A stretch of DNA of 64,000 nt from Juglans regia (GCF_001411555.2 NC_049912.1:30853514-30917513), one strand, 5' to 3'; shown: positions 33,608-45,237, numbered from the stretch's first letter. The notes: generated by a model not told the origin, from the letters alone. A program made the numbers and translations.

Positions 33608-35662
33608 ATGTGCAGTGGTTCAAACAGTAGACTTTCCTCCTCAAGCTTTGGGATGGAAGGTGAATTTCAGAAACAGAACGATGGGTTTTTCTGTGATTGC
33701 TCGGTTTTGCTTGAATTGTCTGCCATGGATGATCTCGAGGCCTTCAGGAGTGAAGTAGAAGAGAAGGGTCTTGACGTCAACGAGGCAAGTTTTTGGTATG
33801 GTAGAAGAATTGGGTCGAAGAAGATGGCTTTCGAAAAGAGGACACCACTTATGATTGCTGCCATGTTTGGTAGCGTTAAGGTTTTGAAGTATATGATTGA
33901 GACAGGTAAGGTTGATGTCAATAGGGTATGTGGTTCAGATAGGGTCACTGCACTCCATTGTGCCGTTGCTGGTGGTACCAATACCTCAGTTGGGATTATT
34001 AAGCGCTTGCTTGATGCATGTGCGGATGCTACTTGTGTTAATGCTAATGGAAATAAGCCTGTTGATTTGATTGGCCCTGCATCGAGGTCACCGTCCAATT
34101 CAAATCGGAAGGCAATTGAGTTGCTGCTTAAAGGCGATGTTTCAATTGGGGAAAGTGATCAAATCACAACCGAAGAGGAAGATCGGCAGAAGATAGCAAC
34201 GCCTCAGCTCTCGAAAGAAGGAACTGAGAAGAAAGAATACCCTATCGATGTATCATTGCCGGACATAAATAATGGGATATATGGGACAGATGAGTTTAGG
34301 ATGTATACTTTCAAGGTGAAGCCTTGCTCAAGGGCATACTCCCATGACTGGACCGAGTGCCCTTTTGTCCATCCTGGGGAGAATGCTAGGAGAAGAGACC
34401 CACGGAAGTACCCCTATAGCTGTGTTCCATGCCCGGAGTTTCGGAAAGGTACATGCCAAAAGGGGGATGCCTGTGAGTATGCACATGGTGTTTTTGAGTC
34501 CTGGCTTCATCCTGCCCAATATCGAACCCGGATTTGCAAGGATGAGACTGGGTGTGCACGTAAAGTCTGCTTCTTTGCTCACAAGGCTGAGGAATTGCGC
34601 CCTGTGTATGCTTCCACCGGTTCAGCTATGCCTTCACCTAAATCTCACTCGGCTGGTGGACTGGACATGACAGTGATGAGCCCATTGGCTCTCAGTTCGT
34701 CATCTATGCCGATGCCTGCTACTTCAACCCCGCCCATGTCTCCTCAGGCAGCCGCCTCATCTCCCAAGAGTGGGAGCTTGTGGCAAAACAAACTTAACCT
34801 CACTCCACCTGCATTGCAGCTCCCTGGCAGCCGGCTAAAGACTGCTTTGAGCGCTAGAGATCTAGATTTGGAGATGGAATTGCTTGGCCTAGAAAGTCAT
34901 GCTAGCCAGCAGCAGCAATTGATTGACGAGATAACCCGTCTCTCATCCCCATCCCCATCCTACTGGAACAAGGAATTCAATCGGATGGGAGATTTGAAAC
35001 CTTCTAACCTTGATGATATTTTTGGGTCTCTTGATTCTTCTATGTTGTCCCAGCTGCAAGGGCTTTCCCTAAAACCCACAACACCCACCCAGTTACAATC
35101 TCCAAATGGGCTTCAGATGCGCCAGAACATGAACCAACTTCGTGCAAGTTATCCAACCAACCTCTCTTCCTCCTCAGCAAGAAAACCCTCATCCTTTGGG
35201 TTTGACTCATCTGCTGCAGTTGCGGCAGCAGTGATGAATTCCAGGTCTGCATCGTTTGCAAAGCGAAGCCAGAGTTTTGTTGATCGTGGAGCAGCAGGGA
35301 CTCATCGACCTGGCCTTACTTCTGCTGGCAACTCTGCATCAATGATGCCCTCTACTCGTTCAGATTGGAGCTCACCTGATGGGAAATTGGATTGGGGCAT
35401 TCAAGGAGATGAGTTGAACAAGCTCAAGAAGTCTGCTTCTTTTCGGTTCCGTGACAACAACGTGGCTAAAACAACCTTAATGCAATCTGGAGTTAATGAG
35501 CCTGATGTCTGTTGGGTTAATTCCTTGGTTAAGGATGTTTCTCATGAGAGGTCGGGGCATTTTGGCACCAAGAAGGCGCAGTATAATCATGGCAATGGGG
35601 GTGAGATTCTTCCTCCTTGGCTAGAGCAGCTGTACATAGAGCAGGAGCAGATGGTGGCATAA
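33608..35662 (+). CDS. ankyrin and tandem CCCH zinc-finger protein (TZF9/C3H66-like), copy A
   Basis: Single-exon coding region of 684 residues. I place the start at ATG 33608 (MCSGSNSRLSSS), just after a splice acceptor; the in-frame codons upstream are intron. Ankyrin repeats occupy about residues 77-175. The plant arginine-rich CHCH segment uses C240, H246, C251 and H255. Two CCCH fingers follow as C275-C283-C289-H293 and C310-C316-C321-H325, exactly C-X7-C-X5-C-X3-H-X16-C-X5-C-X4-C-X3-H. The C-terminus has SARDLDLEME and the conserved EPDV-x-WVNSLVKD block. Relatives bind AU-rich or other RNA elements, sit in processing bodies or shuttle to the nucleus, and regulate stress and immune responses. 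Residue 635 is Cys here but Ser in copy B and, as I recall, in Arabidopsis TZF9. Likely an allele of the gene at 52904. Confidence 0.95.
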   Translation: MCSGSNSRLSSSSFGMEGEFQKQNDGFFCDCSVLLELSAMDDLEAFRSEVEEKGLDVNEASFWYGRRIGSKKMAFEKRTPLMIAAMFGSVKVLKYMIETGKVDVNRVCGSDRVTALHCAVAGGTNTSVGIIKRLLDACADATCVNANGNKPVDLIGPASRSPSNSNRKAIELLLKGDVSIGESDQITTEEEDRQKIATPQLSKEGTEKKEYPIDVSLPDINNGIYGTDEFRMYTFKVKPCSRAYSHDWTECPFVHPGENARRRDPRKYPYSCVPCPEFRKGTCQKGDACEYAHGVFESWLHPAQYRTRICKDETGCARKVCFFAHKAEELRPVYASTGSAMPSPKSHSAGGLDMTVMSPLALSSSSMPMPATSTPPMSPQAAASSPKSGSLWQNKLNLTPPALQLPGSRLKTALSARDLDLEMELLGLESHASQQQQLIDEITRLSSPSPSYWNKEFNRMGDLKPSNLDDIFGSLDSSMLSQLQGLSLKPTTPTQLQSPNGLQMRQNMNQLRASYPTNLSSSSARKPSSFGFDSSAAVAAAVMNSRSASFAKRSQSFVDRGAAGTHRPGLTSAGNSASMMPSTRSDWSSPDGKLDWGIQGDELNKLKKSASFRFRDNNVAKTTLMQSGVNEPDVCWVNSLVKDVSHERSGHFGTKKAQYNHGNGGEILPPWLEQLYIEQEQMVA

Positions 35663-38210
35663 ACAACATATCTGCTTAATTTACCACTAGGTTATATTAA
35701 CAAAGTTTGATATTCTTTAAATTTTTATTTGTCATTAAGTATGCAATAATTGTATTTATAGGAGAGATGGTCGTAGAGAACAAAGTTTAGGCCAACCGAG
35801 GCCTGGAAATTTGTGCAGGAAGAACAAGTTCCTGCGGAGATTAGTTCGAATTTGGAGCAAAGGTGGTGATTTTTTAATTTAAGATACTGGTGTAATCTTA
35901 TTTTCCTTTCCTCTTGTGTTTTACTTATTAGCATTGAAACGATACACGAAATCAGTGGCAAGGAACTAGCTTTTATTTCTGGGTTAAATTTGAAAACATT
36001 CTTTGTGCTTTATTTCGTTTATAATTTCATAAGAAGTTCCGTAGTAATACGAAATTTGTTCTTGTGTTCTAAAACTTTTTCCTTCCCTTTCGGATGATAC
36101 GAATGCCATTTCTTTAGAGCATTATATTTATGCTGCTCTTCCGGCCTCTATGAAGGAAAGGAGGGTTTCAATATATTAAATAAAAGCAAATATAGCTCTT
36201 CGCTTACTGCACTTCCAAGTGCAAATTGTGGATATGCATGTAGTCAGCATCATCATCCTATTTGCACATTGAACTTTAGTTTCAAACACATTCACATTTG
36301 AAGCCAACTAACAGGTCTTCCTCTTTGGACCGCACTTTAGAAAATAATTTCGTATATATTTTATAATAAAATAAAATTTTATAATTTAACAGGTCACATT
36401 AAACAACGTTAAATTATAAATATTATTATATAAGATTTTTGCGTAAATATTTCTCTTTTAAATATAACTTAACTAATCTCCATCTACACAAAGCTAAAAC
36501 TTCAGCCACCAAGATAACCAAACATTAGCGATAATTGGGTCAAATAGTAATAGTAAAATCTTGAAAAGCTTAAAGGAAAGTGTGTTGTACAAGTAAAATT
36601 GATCTGTATCTCTGACTCTTTGGCTACCAGGAACTGCATTGGGCAATCAACTGGAGTTTCCCGTTTAATAATAAAAGTACTTGAACGTTGTTTTCCATAA
36701 AGCATTTTGACTTATCTCAATATGTTATTTTGCTATTATTGGTACTTATTGGTGGGCCATGATTGTGGAAAAGCTATTATTTTGATGAAGAAATCTATTT
36801 ATCATTTAAATTTATAATATTTTTTAATTATTTTATAATATAGTATTAAATGATAAGTTTATAAATGAAATATAATTACTTAATATTATATTATAAAATA
36901 ATAAAAAGATGATAAAAATTAAAATGATGAATAACGATACTCTATTTTGGTTGGTGGACAGTTGGAGCGTCCGAGTGCCAGGAAAAGTGCAGCAGCATTA
37001 TGCGCGTGGGGTCCAACCTTTTAGGCTTCTGTCTTTCATAAGCAGAAACTAGAAAGTGTCTGTGCAAGCGTAAGCTGGGTCTATTATAATTGAGCCGCCC
37101 ACGAGGGTTTATTCGCTACCAAATAATATAAGAGAAATATGCTTGCACTTGAAAAGTAGTTTCTTCCAAGCTTCTTACTACTTGTACCACTGACTTTCAA
37201 CTCAACAAGTGCGATACCCACCCAACATCTGCTTTACACAATACATAAATAGGTTGTTCCATCGATTGTCATGGAATGCATAACTTTGCTAAGATGGGAG
37301 GGCGAAAAAAAGAAGAAGAGATTCTTCATATCTTTCGATTCGATAGTTATTATTAAGTCGAATGGGACATATAAAAAAGAGTATCTCTTTGGAATGGTTC
37401 GGCTGATTTTGAGCGTTTAACAGCCCTCAATCAGAGGGCAACACGTCAATAAGTTTACATTAAACAACATAAAATTAAAGCACCCGATAATTCCATATTT
37501 CACCGTCTTTGTTCATCCTCCGTCGCCCATTCATCAAATCAACTAAAAGAAGTTGTTCATCCTCCATCGTCTTATGGTCCATTTAGAATTTTTGTAATCA
37601 CCTCCGTAGTGGGGAGAATTATGCTCCGTTTGGATGCAAGAATTGTTTTATCTAATCATTATAATTTTTATAAATTTTTACACAAAATATAATAAATAAT
37701 TTAATTTTTTCAATTATCAAAATAATAATATTAAAAAATAATATTTTATTTCACTTCTAATTTTTATCTTTATTTATCTCATCTCAAATTAGTATCCAAA
37801 CACTTAAAAGATGTTACATTGACAATGCGTAGTTATTATGGATTTTGGTGAAAAGATATAACAATAATCCAAACAGTTCTTCTATATGCAACCGTCGGTG
37901 ATGAACCCGCAGGGAATCGGCTGACGTGGCACTTTGAAAATTAAAAAAAAAACCAAGTGAGTGAAATATGAAGAAAAATGGAGGGAAAGTAAAATGAAGA
38001 AAAAAAAAAAAGAAGCAAAAAGGGGGAACCGAAATGAATATGAGCATCGTCTTCGAGTTTTCTTCTCCCTCCCAAGCTTCGTCTTCGACTAAACCCAGCT
38101 TCGTCTTTGACTCGTCTCTTGTATGGAGCTCCATCTTCTCCCTCGAGCTTATTCTCCTTCAAGATTTTGCACAAGTGCGTGCGTCCAATGATAAACAGGA
38201 AGGAGACATA
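35663..38210. other. 3' flank of the CCCH gene and intergenic DNA, copy A
   Basis: The first few hundred bases are probably the 3' UTR. The rest is AT-rich intergenic sequence with one MITE (37624-37807). A short inverted-repeat zone around TTTATAATTTAAC/GTTAAATTATAAA lies near 36375-36420. No gene seen. Confidence 0.6.
37624..37807. repeat. MITE-like element (GTTTGGAT family)
   Basis: The left end CTCCGTTTGGATGCAAGAAT and the reverse complement of the right end, TTAAGTGTTTGGATACTAAT, form the terminal inverted repeat. The AT-rich interior resembles that of the element at 22995. Partner copy at about 56921-57104. Confidence 0.6.
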
Positions 38211-38362
38211 CTCACCACTAGGGTGTGCAGAATTCCGAGAATTCCGACTCCGTCCGACCTCCGCTCCGATGCCGACTCCGACGGAGTCGGAGTTGTCGGA
38301 ATTCAGAGCTACTCCGAATAATTATTCGGAGTCGGAGTCGGACCGAATTTTTTTTTAAACCC

Positions 38363-38451
38363 AGCTCCAAAACGACGTCGTTTTGGAGCTAGGTTTAAAA
38401 AAAAAAAATTTTGAACGACACCGTTCCACTTAATATGGAACGGCGTCGTTC
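38363..38451. repeat. two adjacent palindromes near the hAT left end, copy A
   Basis: 38363-38390 is a perfect 28-bp palindrome with arm AGCTCCAAAACGAC; with one mismatch it extends through TTTAAACC/GGTTTAAA and into T and A runs. 38413-38451 is a second hairpin with arms GAACGACACCGTTCC and GGAACGGCGTCGTTC (14 of 15 pairs). Both carry ACGAC/GTCGT cores. The same pair is at 57677-57704 and 57727-57765. Confidence 0.85.
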
Positions 38452-38894
38452 CATATTTCCTTCTTGAAGGGGCTTTTTCTTCACGAACGGCGTCCTCTTC
38501 CTTTTCACTTCTTCTTCTTCCTTCTTCCTTCTTCACTTCTTCTTCCTCCTTCACTTCTCTCTCGCGTCTCCCGTCCCAGTGACTGAACCAGTGAACCAGT
38601 GAAGTTCAGAACCCCGTTCGTCGTTGCTCCTCCCTGCCGCCGTCCCTCTGTTCAGCTTCCAGCCTTCCAGCCTTCCACCTACGGTGAGCCCTAAATTTAT
38701 GAGCCCTAAATTTAATTCAAGCACGTCTCTTATGAATTGGAGCCAGTAGTTGTGATTCTTGTGATTCTTGTGTATTGAATATTCAATATAGTCCCCAACA
38801 CGGCACTCAAAAACATGAATTTTACATTGTTTTGAAGACTTGCGCTCGAGCGATGTGTCGAGCGCAAGTCGAGCGCACGTTGTTTTGAACATTG

Positions 38895-39310
38895 GCTCGA
38901 GCGATATGTCGAGAGGAAGTCAAGCGAACCTCTCTGGAAGAGTTCTGCTCGAGCGCTACGTCGAGCGCTCATCGAGCGAACCTCTCTGGAAGGGTTCTGC
39001 TCGAGCGCTACGTCGAGCGCTCATCGAGCGAAACTCTCTGTATGGATTCTGCTCGAGCTCGACGTCGAGCGCAGGTCGAGCGATCCTCTCTGTATGGATT
39101 CTGCTCGAGCGCCACGTCGAGCGCAAGTCGAGCGAACCTCTCTGTATGAGTTCTGCTCAAGTGCCACTTCGAGCGCACATCGAGCGAACCTTTCTGGATG
39201 GGTTCTGCTCGAGCGCTATGTCGAGCGCACGTCGAGCGAACCTCTCTGTATGGCTCTTGCTCGGGCGCACGTCGAGCGCACGTCGAGCGAACCCATCTGG
39301 ATGGGTTCGT
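38895..39310. repeat. 52-bp minisatellite inside the hAT element, copy A
   Basis: Units starting GCTCGAGCG begin at 38895, 38947, 38999, 39051, 39103, 39155, 39207 and 39259, an exact 52-bp period. A degenerate unit lies before them. Each unit holds several TCGAGCG motifs, some as the inverse CGCTCGA, then a CTCTCTGKATGG-like spacer. Frames read through the array in several registers, but the period is not a multiple of three, so these Ser/Glu/Arg-rich frames are not genes. It lies upstream of the transposase start. Confidence 0.95.
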
Positions 39311-39474
39311 ATGAGTCAAGCGCACATCAACCGAACCTCAATGTAATAATACATCGATACATGTATTATTATGATACAATAATACATGTCCTATTATATA
39401 ATACAATAGCCTAGTTTATTTTTAAACTAATTTTTTGCTTCTAATTTAATTTTTTCAGCTTCATTGATTGTGAT

Positions 39475-40429
39475 ATGGATCCTAGACATAGTGGAGATGA
39501 TCGTCCACAAGGGGATGTGGCGGATGCCAATGCTACAACTCTTACACCGGTGGGAACTTCCACCCCTAGAGCCACATCTAGGGCAGCTACATCTAGGGCA
39601 GCTACATCTAGAGCAGCTACATCTTGTGCGAGTAGTCGACTCCCACTCCCAGTTGATATAGAGGATGAAGATATGTTCAACGAGGAAGAGGAGATGCCCA
39701 TTGAGCAAGATCAACCACCACGACCTTCTAAAAAGAGGTCGTGGACATGGGAGCATTTCACCAAAATACCTGGTGAAATTGCGAACTCAGTGGCAAGATG
39801 TCATTATTGTGGATCACTTTGTGGATGCCATTCGAAGAAGCAAGGTACCAGTGTGTTGATAGCACATCTAAATGGTTGCCAACGATATAAGATAGCGAAG
39901 GGATTGCAAGCCACTGATCAGACCAACCTCAGTTACCAAACTTCTACAGCCACTGATGGTACACAGACTAAGAAATTGGTCATCCCTCAATACAGTGAGA
40001 AGATGTTGAGGGACATGCTTGCAGAGATGATAATTACTGATGAGATGTCATTTACCACAGTCGAGAAAAGAGGCTTTCGAAAGTTTCTAAATTTTGTTGA
40101 GCCACGATTTCCCATTCCATCACGGTATACAGTGATGCGAGATTGTATGAAGAGGCATGAGAAGGACAAGGAGGAGATGAGGAAGATGTTTATTACCACT
40201 GGCCAAAGAGTGTCTTTTACGACTGACACATGGACTTCCATACAGAACGTCTGCTACATGTGTATCACGGCACACTACATTGACAGTGAGTGGATTTTGC
40301 ATAAAAAAAATTATTGGTTTTAAAGAAATTGTGGATCATAAAGGTGCATCCATTGGGGCAAAGATGGATGATTGTTTAAAGGACTGGGGAATTCGAAAAG
40401 TGCTGTGTATTACAGTTGACAATTCCAGT
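39475..40429 (+). pseudogene. hAT transposase, copy A, frameshifted and cut by the gap
   Basis: Same protein as the 58795 frame: acidic N-terminus, BED zinc finger (WEHFTKIPGEIANS then RCHYCGSLC) and the first transposase blocks (FTTDTWTS). One extra A in an A-run near 40303-40310 (eight versus seven in copy B) shifts the frame, with a stop at 40321-40323. It carries four rather than three AATSR-type 15-bp units near the N-terminus. The sequence then meets the gap. The shift could be real or a homopolymer base-call error. Confidence 0.85.
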
Positions 40430-40529
40430 NNNNNNNNNNNNNNNNNNNNNNNNNNNNNNNNNNNNNNNNNNNNNNNNNNNNNNNNNNNNNNNNNNNNNNN
40501 NNNNNNNNNNNNNNNNNNNNNNNNNNNNN
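40430..40529. other. assembly gap of exactly 100 N
   Basis: One hundred undetermined bases, the conventional placeholder for a scaffold join of unknown size. Identical 19.2-kb sequences abut it on both sides. Confidence 0.99.
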
Positions 40530-40984
40530 GATAATGGAAGGTAGTGCAGATAGTAGTAGTCACTCCAATCAAGAATGGCACCCTTTTCCACCCCAAGTCG
40601 GCTACCGTACCCTTCATAAGTTTTCGGTGAGTTAGCATAAACGTGCTTTATCTCCATTGGCAAGTGAAAGAACTCGCGCCAAACCTCTCGGGCACGGTCC
40701 AGTAGTTGGGGATTAACTCCATGGTTGAGGATTTGGAAGAAACCCCACTTTCGACAAGCCTCAGATATTTGGCCAAGTATGGTGGCACGAAGATCATGAT
40801 CGTCTCCGTCCAAGCTTTGAAGATCGATAATTGGGATATTAACATCGCTAGCATCAGTTTGTTTAGCTGCGGTTGGCCTTTCAAGTGGCGGCTTGATGTA
40901 TCGGTCTGGAATCACTGGTACTTCACTTTCGGACAAGGATTGGACGCGAACAATTGGCTCGGGCCAATCTACCGGGCAATTCAT
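40530..40984 (-). CDS. JOX-type dioxygenase, copy B, exon 1 only (partial at gap)
   Basis: Identical in reading to exon 1 of the gene at 18255-21678, from MNCPVDWPEPIVRV to HYLPL (about 151 residues), then cut by the gap. Exons 2 and 3 are absent from this copy. In an unmerged-overlap reading this is simply the other allele of the complete gene, not a second or broken gene. Confidence 0.9.
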
Positions 40985-43338
40985 GATGTTTTAATTAACA
41001 AGTACGTTTGGCTTCCGAGGTTTATCCAAGTTAACGAAAATATATATATAGAAGTCTCGATCAGTAAAACAAATTACAAGTTCGAAGCATTCCAAGTACT
41101 TCACAGAGAGAGAGAGAGAGAGAGAGAGATAGGAGAGATATATTGATCACTGGGTGCATGTGGGAGGGATAGACGTTCGTGAATTAAAGGAGCTGGGACA
41201 AGGTGGAGTGGTGGAGATGATATGGACGCGAAAGAGAAACGTGAAATGTAAGGGGTTTTTTCTGAAGCGTGTGGGAGTAGTGACCGTGCGAGATCCAAGG
41301 ACGTGTAGATTTTTGTTTCTCCAAACACTACGGTTTTGTGTGGATGTATAGACTATAGATTTTTGTTCTTTGTGCGGCTTTGCTTAGGTTCGTGACGTTC
41401 ACACTCCACAGGCCACAAACAAATATTAGGGAAAGATGCATATTTACATGAATTCATCACGCAGATGATCAGATTAGGACGTACTCTTGATTAATATAAC
41501 TGTTCATCATGTCTAATATTGAACAGTAATTGAATATGACAAAAATATTAATGCATGGTCCCCATTTCGGCGCCGTGAACAACTTGATCATTTACTTAAT
41601 TTATTAATTATATATTCTTTCTGTCCATATCAAAAATCAATATTGACAAAAGGAAAAATAGTACTTTGCCTGTACAAACTTGGCTGCATATATATTTATC
41701 AAGATATTAAGATACTGCACTGCCGACCGCCGGGATATATATACTTAACGCGTGTCTAATAATCTAAAATAATTGAGTCACTAATTAGCTGCCTTAAGTT
41801 CTTAATTTAAACAATTAATAAAAATTCCAACATGTTTTCAGCATGTCGTGAAAGACCAGGATGATCAGAGCCGAGAGGGTTGTAATTAATCCAATGCCGT
41901 GAGAGGCTTGTAATTATTTTATAGATGATGATGATCATGATAATTGCAGAGGCAGCAGCAACAATAATAACAACGATGATGGAATTTATGCAGTGATCTG
42001 ATCGAGGAGCTAGCATCAGATCGATACGTGCAATTAATATTTGAAAAGCGTACGTACTGACTACTTTAATTAGGACCAAAAACCCGCTCCGACTGAATTT
42101 CATTTCGTAGAGTACTAACGTCTCGACCGATTTATCCGACTCGAAACCCTGTGAAACCTGGGTTTCTGATCAAACATGCTTAATTATCCAGCTGGCTGGA
42201 AGCGACCCATCCTATATATAATGCTGGTTGGCCAGATTGTGAGACTTTGTCGATCTGAGAGACTAGTAGCTAGCTAGATAGGAAAAGTTCGTGGAGGGAA
42301 ATTAAGACTTGGTCTGGATGGAGAAATATTCACGATTCATTTTTTTTATCTCATTATTATAATTTTTTTAAATTTTTATATAAAATATAATAAATAATTT
42401 ATTTTTTAAAATTAATTTTAAAATAATAATAATATTAAAAAATAATATTTTATTTAACTTTTAATTTTTATCTAAAATCTCATCTTATGTCAATATCTAA
42501 ACAGCTCCTACTCTGATTAAGGCATTGCTATCTTCATTTCCTGTTCACTATCTAAACAGAACGTAAACGTAAATCTGCACAAACTACTTTATGGGTTAAC
42601 AGAATGAATGCATGTTAAGGCGGCCCAATTATAAATAATATGTAAGTTAGAGCATTAGCATTAAATTAGTTATCTTATTCTTTAAATTTTAACTAATATA
42701 TAACTTTTTTACCTTTAACTAATCATTCAAAATTTAAAGTCTACATTAGATTAGTCATCACACTCTCTATAATAATAAAATATTATTATTTTTTTTATTT
42801 ATATTTTTTTTATTAATTTTTATTTTATTTTTATAATCTTTAATAACCTCCAACAAATCATATTCATTTTTATTTTCACAATCTAACAATTTATAATATA
42901 ATAATCTCATATGTATATAGATAGTAAAATCTCATATGAATAAAAATCTCATATCTATAATATAATAATCTTAAAAAATATTTTTAGACTTGCTATAGTT
43001 CTTTTCATATTTGAAAAGAATAATGGATTTACTGTAACTTATAGTTTGGATGAAAATAATTTAGCTAATTCAATGTGGAGTAAATATAGATGATGTTTAC
43101 TAAATTTAAAAATAAAAAAATATTTGACTAATCCAATACCAATGCTCTTAAAAGCTTTCAAATTAAACTTAATATTTGATTTTAAGTTGCCGAATTGGTA
43201 CGTAATCATCACATCAACAAAACAAATCACTCATGCGCGTTTTTGGTCCTGTAAGAAATGTGTGAAACGTGACAATTAATTCTACGACGTGCAAAAAAGT
43301 CATTCAAACAAATAATGTATATATATAGCCTATAGGCC

Positions 43339-45237
43339 CACTACAACAAATCTCTTTTTCCCAAGAGGTACTGTAGTTGAAAAATGTGTAGATTTTTATA
43401 AAAAATTGTATATTTTCTACCAATTTATATCGTGGAAGACCCGTAGAATAAAATTGGTGAATAAAAATTCTTTTTTTATCAAATTCTAATTTCATGATAA
43501 AAGTCATTCTTTTTGCCACGACGTGAACGGTAGATAAATCATTTTAATTTCGTGACAACTAAGTTCACTAACATCAACTCGTGGTTAGTAATAATGCCTT
43601 TATCCATGAAAGAAGTTCGTGGAAAATCAAGTATATCCATAAATTTCATTCGTGGCAAAAGATGTGTCTTTTAAGTTTTACCTACCAATTTTATCATAAT
43701 TGTAAAATAAAAAAGTGAGACTGAGCCGAAAATAATCATAACAGATAGTTTAATATATACTAAAATACATATATCTGAACCTTGGAGATCCAAATTCATG
43801 CTTATAATAATTTAAAAAAAAAAACATGTAAAATTATGTTAACATTCACAAAAAAAACTTCTAATGAGAATCCAAGAGAGGAAACTGTCCATACAATTTA
43901 TACACATACACCACACAATCACAAAACTTTATAAATTACAATTCATGGCTCTACAAAACCACAATCATACAATCCATTCAAACTTTATAAGATCAACATA
44001 CAATTCATTCAAAGCACTCATTTATTTTTACAAGCTTTATCCATACTCTGATCAATGCAGCCAAATTAAACATTCATAAAAACAAAAATATGAAAGAGAA
44101 GTGCAATACATAAAATAGTGGGGCATGGTTTAAAAAGAAATATCAACACAGATAGAAAGAGGATAGAAATAAAAATATTAAATATTCAAGATTTAACATA
44201 AAAATGCCTATGAAAACATATGCTGCTAATTTTATTAGATACAAAGTCTAAGGTATTTGTCTAATTCAACAAAAAAAAAATGATTTTAATTCATTTATCA
44301 CTCGAGCCCAACCTAAATTCATCATACAATCTAATCAAGTTAGTATACATGAAAAACTTCAAATCCTTTAAACAATCTTACATAACATAAATCTAAGGCA
44401 AACAAGGCATGGAGCTAATTTAGTTACAGCGCTCCATACTAGCACAATTATTTAAGGCAGTACAAAAACACGACAATTGGATTTGAGAAGTAAATAAGTG
44501 TACACCTTCAATTTTCACTTATGAAAACACAAGATAATCAATCCCCCCCTCCCCAAAAGAAAATAAACAAAACTAATAAAAGTTGAAAAACAGAGAAGAA
44601 ACACACCTAAACTCTACACTCTTCATTTCAAGTGTCGTTCGCAGTGGTGCAGCAGGGAGGAGAGGCTCGACAATCACAGGGAGAGTGAGAGAGAGAAAAG
44701 AGTATCGCGCGGGTGTTTTGGGAGAGGGGGAGAAATGAGCGGATGATTTAATTTTATTAGTATTTGTGGCGGCTTTTTATCGTCGACAAAACTCATAACA
44801 CCGCTGCAAATACTAATAAGATGAATTAAAAATGTTAGTCTATTTGCGGCGAATAACAATCGCCGCAAAACATAAAAATGTCTTCAAAAAAACTAATAAC
44901 CCATAACAAAAAAATAATTATGGTAAGATTATTTGCGGTAAGACAATATTGTCTAAAAAAACTAATAACATTGTGACAAAAATTAATAATCCATGAAAGG
45001 AACATATTTTTTGTAAATTTATTTACGGCGACTTTTAATCGCCGCAAAAAAACGTTTATTTCATGGAAAAAAAAAAAGTCATTTTTTCCACAAAATTTTT
45101 CTTACTGATGTGATCTTGTGATAAAAGATTTGTATTTTTTTCTACGAATAATTTTCATGTCATAAGGTCATTATTTACCATGATCGTATGTCTTGAAAAA
45201 ATAATTCGTGAAAAAAATCCATATATTTATTATAGTG
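43339..45237. mobile_element. non-autonomous CACTA-like element, copy B
   Basis: Same ends, flanks and interior as the element at 24033-25930, with small indels in A-runs and near 44161. It has the same insertion site, so it is not an independent insertion. Confidence 0.65.

Larger units (their letters stand above)
21224..40429. repeat. 19.2-kb duplicated segment, copy A (left of gap)
   Basis: This segment reappears nearly base for base at 40530-59733 in the same orientation; lengths are 19206 and 19204. It runs from inside dioxygenase exon 1 through the CACTA-like element and the CCCH gene into the hAT transposase, where it is cut by the gap. The copies differ by scattered single-base changes, microsatellite lengths, a 17-bp indel, one 15-bp coding repeat and minisatellite rearrangements. 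Its right edge coincides exactly with the gap. Confidence 0.97.
38219..40429 (+). mobile_element. hAT transposon, copy A, truncated by the assembly gap
   Basis: It starts TAGGGTGTGC right after CTCACCAC (38211-38218), the same insertion site and target duplication as the complete element at 57533. It contains the palindromes, minisatellite and 5' part of the transposase, then ends at the gap at 40430. Because site and flanks are identical to copy B, this is the same insertion event seen twice. Confidence 0.9.

Noticed and set aside
38840..39346. Overlapping Ser/Glu/Arg-rich frames of up to about 168 codons on both strands through the GCTCGAGCG repeats (and 58036-58666 in copy B)
   Set aside because: They exist because the 52-bp minisatellite lacks stop codons in several registers. 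The period is not a multiple of three, frames differ between the two copies, and they lie upstream of the transposase inside a transposon.
40376..40984. A second, truncated JOX dioxygenase gene
   Set aside because: It is exon 1 of the same gene cut by the assembly gap; apparent residues beyond HYLPL come from undetermined bases and the other side of the gap.
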